Made by a program: the position numbers and the translations under genes. Below, one piece after another: positions 1-12,351 of a stretch of DNA of 64,000 nt; within the stretch, counting starts at the first letter, position 1; each line of letters starts with the position of its first letter. Under the pieces are notes generated by a model. It had not been told where the DNA came from. It saw only the letters and a program-made list of their open reading frames with translations, and searched no databases. This stretch comes from Serendipita indica DSM 11827 (lineage: Eukaryota > Basidiomycota > Agaricomycetes > Sebacinales > Serendipitaceae), in the NCBI GenBank assembly GCA_910890315.1, contig CAJVGD010000015.1, positions 62,001 through 126,000 of the forward strand, in the 5' to 3' direction.

Positions 1-1768
1 CTCCTCTGGATCGGGAATGTGTGGTAACGCTATTACTGGGGGATCAATAATGCGTAACCTGGGAGAGAAAGAATTCCTCTGGGATGCATTCCCCGTATCT
101 TGTTGGGCGACTGCTCTGTTGGGTAGTTGTGCTGTCGTAAAGACTTCTCTACGGCCGGGAGACTGATCCGTCATGGTCCCTACGCTTCTTGCTCCAGTGG
201 GGTGATAAAGAGTTGCCGGCGGATCCAAATCTCGCATGAACTGGGCACGTGGTCTGGGTAACCCTGCGGGGTTCTGTTCCCCATCGAGCGTTGGAGAGCG
301 AATTATGGTATTTTCGCCAGAAACACGATCGTCTTGGACAGGTAACCAGTCTGGATATCGTGTATCCCCGATCTCCCGTGCACGAGCTCGCCATGCAGCA
401 CGATGATTTATTCTCTGCGATGTGTCAGGATGGCGTATATTGTCCATCTGTGGCCCTCGCGTTGCCCGATCGGTGACAGGATTGAGCGTATTTACCATCT
501 CGGTTATGGGAATCCTCGGAGCTGCTAGGGAGTGAAGTGTATCGGCTGTCCACGCTACGCGAGTTGGCCGACCGAACAGGGGAATGCGCGCTGTCTGCGG
601 TGCGCGGGTTTGCCAAGCACCGATGGGACGAACTGTATTTACTGCATCCCGTATAGGAGCCCTGATACTTCTTCGTCGTTCCGTTCTCGAGCGATTCGTA
701 AGGCCTTGTGGCGTGGGATGCCCACCGGGAGCTCCAGCGTAGTAGCGGCAATTGTCGTAATGTCGCGAGTTGTCGATGCGTACAATTTCGTCCCAAGGTG
801 CGAGACACTCCCAGCAGCTATGCAAAAGGTAAGTATGTGTGCGAGAAATCGACCTCGGCTTACAATTGATGTCCACATCCTCCCGGTTTCTTGCACGTCA
901 TATGATCACAACCCTCGTTCTTTAGGATTCGGGCTTTACAATTGGGGCAGCCTTTGGTTTCAGTAAGGATCCATTCGTCTGTCCAACGCTCGCCATGTTC
1001 TGCGATCGCAAGTTGGTCATCCCATTGAGCACAGCTCATTCCTTCGTGCCATATACTCTGATGACGGAAGCACATCTTGGAGCCGCAGGCGTGACAAGTG
1101 ACGATATTAGAGGCCTCTGGACAACTGTCAAATCAGATTTACACATGAACGTATCGGTACATACCGCCTCCCGTATGCTCTTGGCCTGCCTCGCAATTTG
1201 GAGATACACACCAAACCCAAGTCGAGTCGGACCGCAACGAGTTCTGGAACAGGAGAGTGTCATATCTGCAGCGAGTCTCGTCAGAACCCTAGAGTGTGTA
1301 AGTTTGGAATATATACCTCTGGAATATCTCTGGTTCGGCCCACTTCTGAACGTCAAAGTAGGTCATGGTTTGCCCACAACCAAGGCTCGGACATGGAATT
1401 CCGGAAATGAATGCTCCAGTCGATATCGAAGTTTCGATAATTCGTCTCAAACAGTCGAGGCAAGTCTCTGATTCATGTTCACAGGCGTCTGTTGCTGGCA
1501 TGGTCGGGATGGCCACTTCATCCTCGCCGCTTCCGCACACGACGCACTCTGAGGACGCATGCACCTCCCTCGTAGATGCAGAGAATCTTTCTTCATTCAT
1601 TGCAGTATTGCATTCCTCTTGATTGGCTATAATACTGCCGGGATTTGTTGGCGCGGCCTCGAGGGGTTCTTCGATCGAATGGACATCACGCAGAGTTGGA
1701 ATATAATCTTGAGTGACTGAGGGCGTTGCTACGATTGCTGGAATCTCGATTGCTGTGTCGCTATCCAT
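1..1768 (-). CDS. RBR-type E3 ubiquitin ligase, copy 1 (3' end off window)
   Basis: RING-between-RING E3 ligase of the Ariadne-like type, which moves ubiquitin from E2 to a RING2 cysteine and then to substrate. Exons on the minus strand: 1768-1317, 1265-1165, 1116-864, 817-1 and beyond; 541 codons remain in phase and the last exon is open to the window edge. RING1 begins near residue 75 (ECVVC), the IBR carries CHACGSKMCFRHQ, and RING2 reads CPNCKARI ... GCDHMTC ... CGHQFCWECLAPW after splicing. The cysteine of GCDHMTC aligns with the catalytic cysteine of HHARI, so activity looks intact. A tail of at least 270 residues, rich in Pro, Arg and Thr, follows and has no recognised domain. It is the neighbour and close paralogue of the gene at 2488-4596, with identical intron positions in the RBR part. 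Start ATG at 1768 matches the paralogue's MDxDTA start. Confidence 0.85.
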
Positions 1769-2487
1769 TGATCCTCCAGTCGGACTTGAGAAAGTGCGTA
1801 GAAAGATGGCGCAGGAATGGACTAGAGTGAAAGATCAAAATACGAAAAGTGCATTTATCCACGCAAACGAGCGCGGGGAGAAAGGAAATCGCGGAAGAAG
1901 ACAGGCAGAGGCCGCGCACCACTTAACCAGCGGTACCAACATGTCTTCACCGAGCCGCAAAAATGTTGCCGTGAATACGTGCCTGTGGTCAAATCACAAA
2001 GAGAATGCATATGAAACTCATGACGACTCGGCGCCAGAACCAGCAGATCTCAGACCCGTAGAACGGAGGTCTCCTCACGGGAGAGACCAAAGGTCTCTTA
2101 TCTCGCAGGATGCGCAGACGAAGTCCGCTTGGGAGAGCCGAGTTTTGGGACAAAGCTGCAATGTTCTCTAAAGATCTACGGCTCGTCACATCTAGTTTGA
2201 ATTCAATGATTCTTACCTACACTCTTAATCTGGTACAAGTTGCATCGCCTGAATTGTACTTAGACAATGATCATTCTAAAACGTCTGTCGAGCCCTTTAT
2301 CCGAATATCGAGAAATAGGATTACTACAATACATCTGTAAAGACAGACTTATCTACAACCGTTAATAAATGTCCATTAGTATAAGAGTCACAACTACTGG
2401 ATTGAATGCGTGGGCTAGCGTCGTTGGTGATCCGAAGGTTTGAAGTTCTCGGAGATTGAACAGGAGCAAGAATGTTATCCACAGTGA

Positions 2488-4596
2488 TCACCGAGCACTG
2501 AAGATGGGATGAATTTGCTTTTTCAACCAGGAACGCAATGTAGATACCCCTCGTCGGGAGTTCGAGGTATTTGGGATAGTACCCTGCTGTTCTGTGGATA
2601 CAGCCAACTCAGTGGGTTGGTCAGACCGGGTTTCTTCATGCGGTGCCCCCAACTGTCCCATCAATGAAGGGTTTTGACCAATTGCTCCAACTCCATAGGG
2701 TAGGAGAGGTGCGACGGTCTCCGGGATTCTCGAGGCGACGTTGCTCATTCCAGCCCGTCGGTGATCTTGATGGTCTCGCGGTGACATATTTATTATAGGT
2801 TGTGAGCGACTTCGCGGGATGGCTGCAGGGCTCTCCAAGGAATTATTGCCCCCTGCATCGGAAAAGTGTGATGTTGCCGTTGGCGTATCCACAGCGCGTA
2901 ATCTAGGGTAAATTGGAATTGCTTGACCAGAATTTTGCGCATGTTGTTGGTCGGTCGTTCTGGTTACGAGTGAAGGGCATTCTGCGGTAGTAAGGCCCTC
3001 CCTAGGGCCTGGGATTTGATCTATGATAGCCCCTAAGCGCCTGTATTCCACTGGAGGATATTGAGTTCTTGGTGGATCCAGTTCTTGCATGAACGGAGGA
3101 CGTGGTCCGGATAGCTCTGCGGCACCATATTCTCTGCTGATCAGTCGAGAGCGAGCCACTATATTCTGCTCAAAACGGTGATTGCGTCGGGTTTGCACGA
3201 AATCTGGATATCGTGTATCCCCCCTCCCCTGCTCGGGAGTCCACCAAATTGCACGCGTATCTATTCTCTCCGTCACGCTATTCCCTTGGTCTGTGAAAGG
3301 ATTGAGTATTCCTAACGTCTCTAGTTCGACCATTGCTCAGACCGGAAGACGATGGGCGTTATCACTGTCTCCAGCGTGCCGGTTTGCGAACCCGAGAAGT
3401 GAAGGGACGTACCTCTCGGCATCATGCAAGTTTGTCTCAAGACACCAGTGGAATGGGTTGTATCCACTGAGCCCCGCGGCACACGAACTCTCACGCTTCT
3501 CCGGTGTGTCCTTGAACTATTGGTGAGACCTTGCGGCGCAGGATGCCCACCGGGAGCTCCGGTATAATATCTGCAATTGTCATAATGTCGCGAATTATCT
3601 ACCCGTACGATTTCTCTCCAAGGTGCGAGGCACTCCCAGCAACTACGCAAACGTAAATATTCGTGCTGGTAGTTAGCATTGACTCACAATTCATGTCCGC
3701 ATCCTCCGGGTCTTCTGCATGTCATGTGATCACAACCTTCATTCTTTAGGATCCGTGCTTTACATTTGGGGCAGCCTTTTGTTTCGGTGAGGATCCATTC
3801 ATCCGTCCAGCGTTCGCCATGCTCTGCAATTAACAGCTGTTCATCCCACTGTGCACAGCTCATTCCTTCGTGCCATGCGCTTTGATGACGGAAGCACATC
3901 TTGGAGCCACAGGCGTGACAGGTGACAATATTAGAGGCATCTGAAGAACAGTCAGATCCAGCCAAAGACTGTAAATCGCATGTACAAACCACCACCCGTA
4001 TGTTCTTGACCTGCTTCACAACTTGGAGAAACACACCAAACCCAAGTCGAGTCGGACCGCAGAGAATTCTGGAAGAGGAGGGTATCGTACCTGCAGCGAT
4101 TCCCGTCAGAGTATGGAAAGACAGCTCTTTCTTACACAAACCTCTGGAAGACCTTCGTTTCTGCCCACTTTTGAACATCAAAGTAGGTCATGATCTGCCC
4201 ACAACCAATGCTCGGACATGGAATCCCCGAAATGAATGCTCCTGTCGATATTGAAGTCTCAATAATTCGTTTCAGACAGTCCACACAAATCTCTGGTGGA
4301 TGGTCGCAGGCGCCTGTTGCTGGCACGTTGGGGATGGCCACATCATCCTCGTCACTTCCACACACAATGCACTCTGAAAATGCATGGGGCTTCTTCATGA
4401 ATGTAGAATTTATATCGTGTCTTGACCCACTACTGCCTTCCTTGTGTTGGCCTGGTATATTGATTAGATTTGTCGCCTCTGGACTCGTCATGTGCTCTTC
4501 AAACGAAGCGATGACAAGAAGATACGCAAGATCATCTTGAGTATCTTGGGATGCGGTTACAATTGGCGGGGTCACGGCTGCTGTGTCGTTATCCAT
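2488..4596 (-). CDS. RBR-type E3 ubiquitin ligase, copy 2
   Basis: Complete paralogue of the 1-1768 gene. Exons: 4596-4142, 4090-3990, 3940-3688, 3642-3413, 3335-2488; they sum to 628 codons plus stop. RING1 starts at SECIVCGSDEDD, the IBR at about residue 180 (TCHACGSKMCFRHQ), and RING2 has CPKCKARI, the catalytic GCDHMTC and CGHEFCWECLAPW. The C-terminal 350 residues are low in conserved structure and diverge strongly from copy 1, although patches such as GDTRYPD and DPP are shared. The last intron (3336-3412, 77 nt) has no intron counterpart in copy 1, where the same stretch is an open coding frame. An upstream in-frame extension to 4764 would add a hydrophobic stretch; I chose 4596 because it matches the start of copy 1. 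Substrate unknown. Confidence 0.85.
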
Positions 4597-4889
4597 TGAC
4601 GCTCCGGTCAGACTCGAGGAAGTGAATGAAGAGAGTGGAGATAAGGGGACTAGAACCAAATATATGAATATATACAGGGAAATAAGCGCGCGGAAAAAGA
4701 TGACTGCGGAAGAGGACAGGGAAAGGCCGGGACCAACCAGCAATGTCAAGGTCACATCGGCCAATTATCCAAATATTACCATATATGCGTGCATATAGTT
4801 CATTCACAAGATAATGCATATGAAACTGGTAATAACTTCTTCGACCTCTCAGGGTCCAAGAATCGAAGTCATGACTCCAACCCCGCTCC

Positions 4890-7077
4890 TCATCGAGAGA
4901 ATACTCTCCATATTTTCCACCAGCGCATTTCTTGTCCAGCGGGACGCAGGCTTCGTGGCGCTGGGTGGCCCCCCTTCTTACCCGTGTAGTATTTGCAATG
5001 GTCGTAGTGCTTCGAGTTGTCACCCGCAAGAATGCGCCTCCAAGGAGCCAAGCACAACCAGCAACTGCAAGGACGTGAGTATCTATCTGCGGCTTGTCCA
5101 GGTTGGAGAAAGTGCTGACAATTCGTGGCCGCAGCCGCCCGGTCTCTTGCATGTCATATGATCGCAGCCATTGATCTTTAGAATCTATAAATCGTTCGAC
5201 TAGTGATTCGAGCGGACACTGCGATAGAGCACACCGGTCGTTTGCATTTGGGGCAAGCCTTGGTCGTTTTTGAGATGAATTTCTTACTGAGATCGTTTGC
5301 CTTTTTATGTTTTCCCTGTTTGTCCCATTGCTTGCAAGTGTATCCGGCGTGCCACTCGATGCGATGGTTGAAACATTGGGATTTCCGGCAGGAGTAGCAG
5401 ATTACGATAGGATTATTACCTGTTCAATGGTCAGCAGTGTTTCGAGTCACCATGTCTGACATCGTGTACCTTTCTCTGTATGCACTTGTCCAGCAGAACA
5501 CTTGGGATTTACGCATCTGACAAAGAGAGCGTCAGATCTCAGACTCCTGTTCAGTAGGTAGTTGTCATATCTATACATCGAATATCAGCTACATTATGCA
5601 AACAATGGCCCTGACTCACTTTTCGCAAACGTCATTAGGGGCCCATTGCCGGATCTCCAGATAACCCATCCACTGGTCACAGTTGTAGCTTGGACACCTA
5701 ATCTGTGTCCCGTCTCCATTATAGTTACCATGTTTGACAGCCTCCTGAATTGTTCTCCCCAAACAGGCAGAGCAAACTTCAGGCGCATGACTGCAGTGGC
5801 TAGTAGGTGGATCTTTCGGAAAGTACTGTGGCTCATCTCTGCAAACAAGACATTCTTGGTTAGGAGATGCTGCCCTCGCGTTGTCGGGAATAACGACACG
5901 CGGCGTTGGTTCTCGGGGCTGTCCCAGTGCTATAGGGATATCACTAAACAGACCACTTGTACACCTCTAACATACCTTGCTCGACCAACTCTAGCATGCT
6001 TTGCTGGAGCGACGATGTCCCTGGCGTGGGATTCGATCCAGAGACGGCAAGCCCGTTGCCTGGAGTGTCTGTTTGCAAGTTCACCATCCAGCTAGTAGGA
6101 CGTTCGGTCGTATAAGGTGTTATATGTATCGTCAGCCTTCAGCTTGTAATACTGGATGACAAATCTACCTGTAAAGGGCGTAGACACCACCGAAAGTGGC
6201 GAGCACGAGGAGTCCTGCCAGTTCTATAGGTTTAGACTGAAAAGAGGCACTTCAACAAAGGTTTGCGCGAGCAACGTTGGTAAGGCGTTGACCAAGGCTG
6301 GTGGCCGTTCCATGCAGCCTTTGACCAGTCGGCGTCTGATACACTCAATTTGATCGTTATACAGATCTAGCTCGAGAATTGACACTGCATGCCAGGTTAT
6401 CAAAGAGACGGCAGCTCTTCGTTGACGCATCTACAAATATTTTCGTACATATTGAGCAAGAATCTTCTGTAGTCGAGTGTACCCTTATGGACCTTCCAAG
6501 CGTCTTCACAAGAGGTGCAAATCACTCCAGCCAATGCGCGGATGATGGGCGAGCGAAGCTCATTGCAGCACATCAACATGGCAAGTGGCAGAATCGCAGG
6601 GACCACCATAAGAGCTAGAGCGATGAATACAAGCGCCATGACCACGGGCAGAAGATGGATAAAGAGGAACAAGTAAAGGCCGACCGCTGCGACGACAACA
6701 GCTTTGGGGAGAATCTGTGCAAGTATCAGCGGTAGTATCAGCGGAATATCAAATGATGCCGTACCATGGCATTCAGCTATCACAGGGAATGGTTGAGGAG
6801 AATCTATCCGATAGTTGTGCGCCCTTTTATGTCCAAGACGCTCTCCAGAGCCTGACGTCCACATGTTTGGTGGCTGGAATATCCCATTTCGCATGTGTGT
6901 AATATACTTGTAGACATGTCTCCATTGGCTGCTCCGCAACGGCTGGGATAGCCACAGAAGACTGATCGAAGAGGTAAAACTGTTATATAGCACTATATTT
7001 GGCTGTTGAAAGACCCTCTCCTGCCCTCTGAACGGCCATAGATCGAAGACTGGGTCTTGCCGGTAAGACATATCCAT
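4890..7077 (-). CDS. Membrane-anchored RBR E3 ligase, copy 3 (fusion model)
   Basis: Divergent third RBR ligase. Nine exons: 7077-6435, 6384-6293, 6236-6169, 6091-5976, 5929-5620, 5570-5470, 5419-5235, 5184-5120, 5064-4890; the sum is 584 codons plus stop. The first about 265 residues hold two or three adjacent hydrophobic segments (around residues 110-170, e.g. GLYLFLFIHLLPVVMALVF) and one more near residue 255 (LAGLLVLATFGGVYALY). The RBR follows: RING1 at ECLVCRDEP, an IBR with CYSCRKSQCFNHRIEWHAG, and RING2 with CPKCKRP, NGCDHMTC and FCWLCLAPW. It ends soon after RING2, unlike copies 1 and 2. Three intron positions are shared with those copies. Alternative: two genes, the membrane protein stopping at 6165 (TAG) and the RBR starting at ATG 6087. 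Joining by a 77-nt intron (6092-6168) is in phase, so I prefer the fusion, at moderate confidence. Confidence 0.65.
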
Positions 7078-7274
7078 CCAGAGTCAATGTCTCAAATATA
7101 TGTCATTTTCCTGATCTATCATGCGTCTTGATGCAGTCTGGTAATCGCGACGAATGTGGTGCTCGGCAAGCTTTGAGCTTTTGACGACACCGCGGCCAGC
7201 TGTCCTCCAAAATGTGCGTTGGCAAGCGAGAATAAGCAAGCAAACTGCTAATATTCTGACTTTTGTTCGTGTTT

Positions 7275-10200
7275 ATGCTCTACAGGGCCCCGCTGGTGAT
7301 CCATAGTCCGGAAATTACACACGCGTCCTTTCATAGGACATACCCGACACTCCTGCACCCATATGCATTACCATTTCTGTCTCTTTATCCACTCCTTGCA
7401 TACGCGTACTATGTAAAGTACGACGACTGGCTCAAGAGCGAGGAATGGACCTTCCTCGCCTGCACTTGCCTGGGAGCTGGACACGCACTCAGTTTTCTGG
7501 TCACTCGATGGAGTTTGGGAATGCGGGCTTTTCTGAGCTACCGCAAAGTGCGTAGTCGTTTATGTACTGATTTCCGAGGCTGCCCGGAGCTGACGAACAA
7601 ACTTCTTTTTCCCTGCGCAGGCTCATAGTGTACAAGACGCTACTCACATACGACTGGTAGCCGCACCATTCCGTGGAAAGGGGGATATTGTTCCCATTAC
7701 ACAGCGAGATAAGAACGACAAGGCCAGCTACACGTTCAAATATCAATCCGACACGTATCTCTATAATCCAGTAGACAACTCGTTTGCACCAATATCGTAT
7801 CCTTCCGACTCTAAACCACCCCTATCGACGTTTAATGCACCTCAAAACAAGGCAAAATGGATTGGAATCTCAACCGCCGACGTTGACAAACTCACCACGC
7901 TCTACGGCAAAAACGAGTTTGATATTCCCATCCCTACCTTTGCCGCTCTCTTTGCAGAGCATGCAGTCGCGCCTTTCTTCGTCTTCCAACTTTTCTGCGT
8001 TGCCCTCTGGTGTTTGGATGAGTACTGGTATTATTCGTACGTATATTCTTTTCGTGTGTCGAGAAAGCTGAACGTTGCACTAGCATATTTACTCTCTTCA
8101 TGCTCGTCATGTTCGAGTGTACTGTTGTTTGGCAACGCTTGCGTACTCTCAAAGAGTTTAGGACCATGTCCGTGGTGCCCTATGATATTCAAGTTTATAG
8201 AAGCGGCAAGTGGTCCGTCTGTAGGACCGATGAGTTGATTCCAGGAGACGTCGTTAGTATTGGTGAGTTACCCTCTCTACCTAGGGTTTTATTCATGTCG
8301 AGTAGCCCGACCATCCGCAGACCAGTCCATCCCAGCGGATCTACTACTTCTCCAGGGCTCAGCAATTGTCAACGAGGCCATGCTCTCCGGCGAGTCGACC
8401 CCGCTCCTAAAAGAGTCTATCGAACTTTTTGAACCCAGCACGCGTCTCGCTATTGATGATGGTGGCATGCACAAGAATTCTGTTCTCTTCAGTGGTACCA
8501 AAGTCCTCCAGGTTACAGCCAGTTCGGCCGCCGCAACGACCAACGGTGTTACATCTGTTCCCTCCATACTCCCCAAGACTCCAGATGGAGGCGCCCTGTG
8601 CACTGTTCTCCGAACATCTTTCGGAACCTCACAAGGACAGCTCGTCCGCACCATGATCTTCTCGACAGACAGAGTCTCTGCAAATAACCTGGAAAGCTTC
8701 TTGTTCATTGGCTTCCTCCTCATCTTTGCAATTGCTGCTAGTGCTTACGTCTGGGTCATGGGTTAGTTTGCCTGCATTATCAGCACTGGTTACTGAACAT
8801 TACCAGGTATCGAACGGGGTCTCAAGAAATCCAAGTTGCTCCTCGACTGCGTGCTAATTATCACATCCGTTGTCCCACCGGAGTTGCCTATGGAGCTGAG
8901 CTTGGCTGTGAACACTAGCCTGGCTGCACTATCCAAATTTGGTATTATCTCTTGATTCTCCATAAGCCCTGCGTACTCAACGACTCGCTAGCCATCTTCT
9001 GCACAGAACCTTTCCGTATCCCATACGCCGGAAGGGTTGATATCTGTTGCTTTGACAAGACCGGAACAATCACCGCAGAGTCTCTTGTGCTTGAAGGTGT
9101 CGTGGGCATCAAGTAAGATTTTGACACATCACTGGATCTCGTACTGACTCCTTTCAGCCCGGAAGATCCTCTGGCCATGGTTGACGTCAAGTCGGTCGAT
9201 GTCAACACGACCCATGTTCTGGCTACGGCCCACGCTTTGGTCAAGTTGGATGAGGAGATTACCTCGTCTGCGGACATCAAGAAGGCAAAGTCTGGCGACG
9301 TGACGATTGTCGGCGACCCGATGGAAAAGACGACACTCGAGGCACTTGGGTGGCAACTTAAGAACAACGATATTGTTGAGCCGTCTGCGAGTATTGCTTC
9401 TCATGGTCGAACGCTTTCTAGCGTTCATATTCGCCGGCGTTTCCAATTTAGCTCTGCGTTGAAGCGCATGAGCACTGTTTCGTCTATTGGTAAAGGTGGT
9501 AAACTCATGGTGGGTCGCATTTCATATGATATAAATTCCCGGAGGCGCTCATACCGTATTCTAGGTCTCTGTCAAGGGCGCTCCTGAGACGATTAGAGGA
9601 TTCTTAAAGGCCGGAACTATTCCTCATTGGTACGATGAAACCTACAAGTGGTACACTAGGCGTGGAAGCCGCGTGCTGGCTCTTGCCTGGAAGGAGCTCG
9701 GTGCTATGGGAGCTGACAAGGTGAGTAATAGTGATGTGCTTTTATGCTGACTAACGTTTGTAGATCAACCATCTTCAACGTGAAGAGGTCGAATGCCATC
9801 TTACATTTGCGGGATTCTTGGTCTTCCACTGTCCTCTCAAGCAAGACGCCGTTGAAACCCTGAAGATGTTGGCAGACAGCTCGCACAGAGTGCGTTACTT
9901 ATTTGTTGATCCACAGGCCCTAACCCTATAATTGCAGTGTGTGATGATTACTGGTGATAATCCCTTGACGGCCGTACATGTTGCCAAAGAGGTGGAGATT
10001 GTTGACCGCGAGGCATTGATTCTAGACCAGCGCGAAAATGCAACCCGAGACGATGGTAAGCGTTATTTGACGTCGAAAGACGATGATTGACGACAACATC
10101 AGACCTGGTCTGGAAGAACGTGGACGATACAATTATCATTCCCGTTGTTCCATCTGCCCCTCTGGACACAACTCTCTTCGACCGCTACGATATTTGTGTT

Positions 10201-11852
10201 ACCGGTGCTGCTCTGCGACAGTACGAGGGAATCCATCAAGCCTCATACGAGATCCTTGTCCAAAACACCTGGGTTTATGCACGTGTTTCACCGTCGCAAA
10301 AGGAGAGCATCTTGACCACGCTCAAGGCTTTGGGCTATATCACACTCATGGCAGGGGATGGCACAAACGATGTCGGCGCGTTGAAGCAGGCACATATCGG
10401 TGTTGCTTTGCTCGACGGTACTCCTGAAGATCTCCAAAAGATCGCCGAACACGCCAAGATTGAACGCATCAAGAGTGTCTACGAGACGCAACTCAAGTTT
10501 TCGCAACGATTCAATCAGCCTCCTCCACCCGTTCCACCCATGCTTGCAGCTCAGTACCCTGAGCTTGTCCAAGCGCAGGAGCGCGCAAAGGCAGATCAAA
10601 CTGTGGCCCGTAGACAGAATCCATTGGAGAAGGTTGGTGGTTCGTTCGCTATAGATATGCCCGCTAAGCGTTCCTAGTTTGATATGGCGTCGATTACGGA
10701 CAAACTTGCCGATCTCGAAGACGACAATGAGCCACCAAAGATCAAGTTGGGAGATGCATCATGCGCCGCACCGTTTACATCCAAGCTCTCTAATGTTGCC
10801 GCGAGTACGTCTACTTCTTACCTGGTACTAACATAATAGTGACGCCTTGGTAGTATCCAACATTATCCGCCAAGGTCGTTGCACGCTCGTAGCCACCGTC
10901 CAGATGTACAAGATTCTGGCGTTGAACTGCTTGATCACCGCATACAGTTTGAGCGTGCAATACCTCGACGGCATCAAGTTTGGTGATTACCAGGTTACTA
11001 TTACGGGTATGCTCATGTCCGTCTGCTTCCTCTGCATTTCGAGAGCCAAGGCAAGGGATCTCTCATGGACATGAATGCCAGCTGACGACGATACTAGCCC
11101 ATTGAGCAACTCTCACGTGAACGACCATTGGGAAATATTTTCAACTTTTACGTTGTTCTCTCGGTCCTGTTGCAGTTTGCGATCCACATCGCATCCCTCC
11201 TCTACATTACCAACTTGTCTTATATCTTTGCACCGTACGTTTTTGGCACTACTCGGGTATTGTGTATTTACATGGATACAGGCGCGAAGGTCCCATCGAC
11301 CTCGAGGCCAAGTTTGAGCCTAGCTTGCTCAACACTGCCATCTATCTGCTCGGTCTCTCACAGCAAGTCTCGACGTTTGCAATCAACTTCCAGGGGAGAC
11401 CATTCCGTGAGGGCATTACGGAGAATGGCGCGCTGTACTGGGGACTCGTCGGAGCTGCGGCTGTAGCGTTTTCTGGTGCGACAGACTTTATTCCCGAGCT
11501 CAATCGTCCACTGCAGATTGTGGAAATGGAGATGCCGGTACGTCAGCCTCTATCGCCCTTGGGTCTGAATGACATGTAACTCACGGCTTTACGCGCTTAG
11601 TTCAAAGTCCGCCTGACGCTCGTGATGATTGGAGACTTTGTTGGATGCTGGCTTGTGGAGGTTGCGTGCAAATGGCTGTTTGCAGATTTGGCGCCGAAAG
11701 CCATTGTCACACGTGGGCGAGAACGGCGTGAAGCCAGGCGATTCGAGGAGCTCAAGGCCAAAATTGCTGCGGACACGGCCGCGCGTGAGCAGAGGGAGGC
11801 AGAACAGGTTAAAGAGGCCGAAGCGCAATTGGAGAGTAAAAAGACTCGATAA
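7275..11852 (+). CDS. SPF1: P5A-type ATPase (Spf1/CATP-8 family)
   Basis: ER-resident P5A ATPase, which removes mis-inserted transmembrane helices from the ER membrane. Sixteen exons: 7275-7547, 7621-8036, 8084-8262, 8306-8761, 8807-8941, 8992-9112, 9158-9509, 9565-9720, 9764-9889, 9938-10055, 10103-10632, 10678-10804, 10854-11050, 11098-11234, 11282-11537, 11601-11852; 1276 residues, the normal family size. Visible motifs: N-terminal [14 protein letters not shown] and EEWTFLACT, actuator [10 protein letters not shown], the P5A signature PPELPMELS in TM4, phosphorylation site [10 protein letters not shown] (Asp about residue 508), ITGDNPLTA and [16 protein letters not shown]. The C-terminus is a charged Arg/Glu helix. 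A TAG in frame at 10675 lies inside a 45-nt intron. The intron at 11051-11097 has a GC donor. Divergently placed 197 bp from the RBR copy 3 start. Confidence 0.95.
11051..11097 (+). other. GC-AG intron in the P5A ATPase gene
   Basis: Exon ...GCCAAG, intron GCAAGG...ACTAG of 47 nt, next exon CCCATTGAG. Only this junction restores the conserved [19 protein letters not shown] reading of the family. No GT donor in the area gives the right phase. Confidence 0.85.
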
Positions 11853-11864
11853 TCTGGTATCGCG

Positions 11865-12330
11865 CATATTGGAGATGGGTGTAATACAGACGGTTCCTTT
11901 AGAATATTCCGTAGAACCCTCAGCAAGTTCTCTACAAATTCCAGAGGGAGGCATTGCCACTGTCCTTGGATCATTTCACTCGATACCCTAGATCTGTAAA
12001 CGTAGCGAGCTTCTTGTGGAATTCCCGTCCAAAGAACTGGTCGTACCCTGAATTGGGGATGACACGAAGTCGCTGCGTTTACCCCTTCAGGATAAGGATT
12101 TCTTTGTAAGGGTCGCAAGTCTCCTGCGGATGCAACTCTGTGAAAGTAGAGAGGCGTAACGGTTGGAAAGCGAAATCTCGGTGATCCGGTATCGTGTACG
12201 GTGGGAATGGGTGTAGTACAGAGAGCTCCATTCGAGTCCTTTGTACAAACCCTTGATAATGCATCAGCTCTGCCCAAGCTAGAGAAGTGCATTGTCTGTG
12301 TCCTTTGGACCATTTTTCGTTCGATGTCTC
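11865..12330 (+). repeat. Imperfect tandem duplication, two units about 320 bp apart
   Basis: A stretch at about 11862-11995 and another at about 12182-12330 share TGGTATCG/CCGGTATCG, ATGGGTGTARTACAG and a CCT-rich start. Each opens a short reading frame beginning MGVIQTVPLEY (11874-11991) or MGVVQRAPFES (about 12208-12351). The units are diverged, and neither protein is recognised. They lie directly behind the ATPase stop, so the first overlaps its 3' UTR. They may be a small dispersed repeat or a duplicated non-coding block. Between them (11995-12180) I see nothing else. Confidence 0.45.
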
Positions 12331-12351
12331 AGGTTCCTAAACAAGCAAGCT

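Noticed and set aside
10633-10677. In-frame TAG in the P5A ATPase gene, suggesting a pseudogene
   Set aside because: The TAG is the last three bases of a clean 45-nt GT-AG intron; splicing joins NPLEK to [12 protein letters not shown] in phase, and the rest of the gene is intact.
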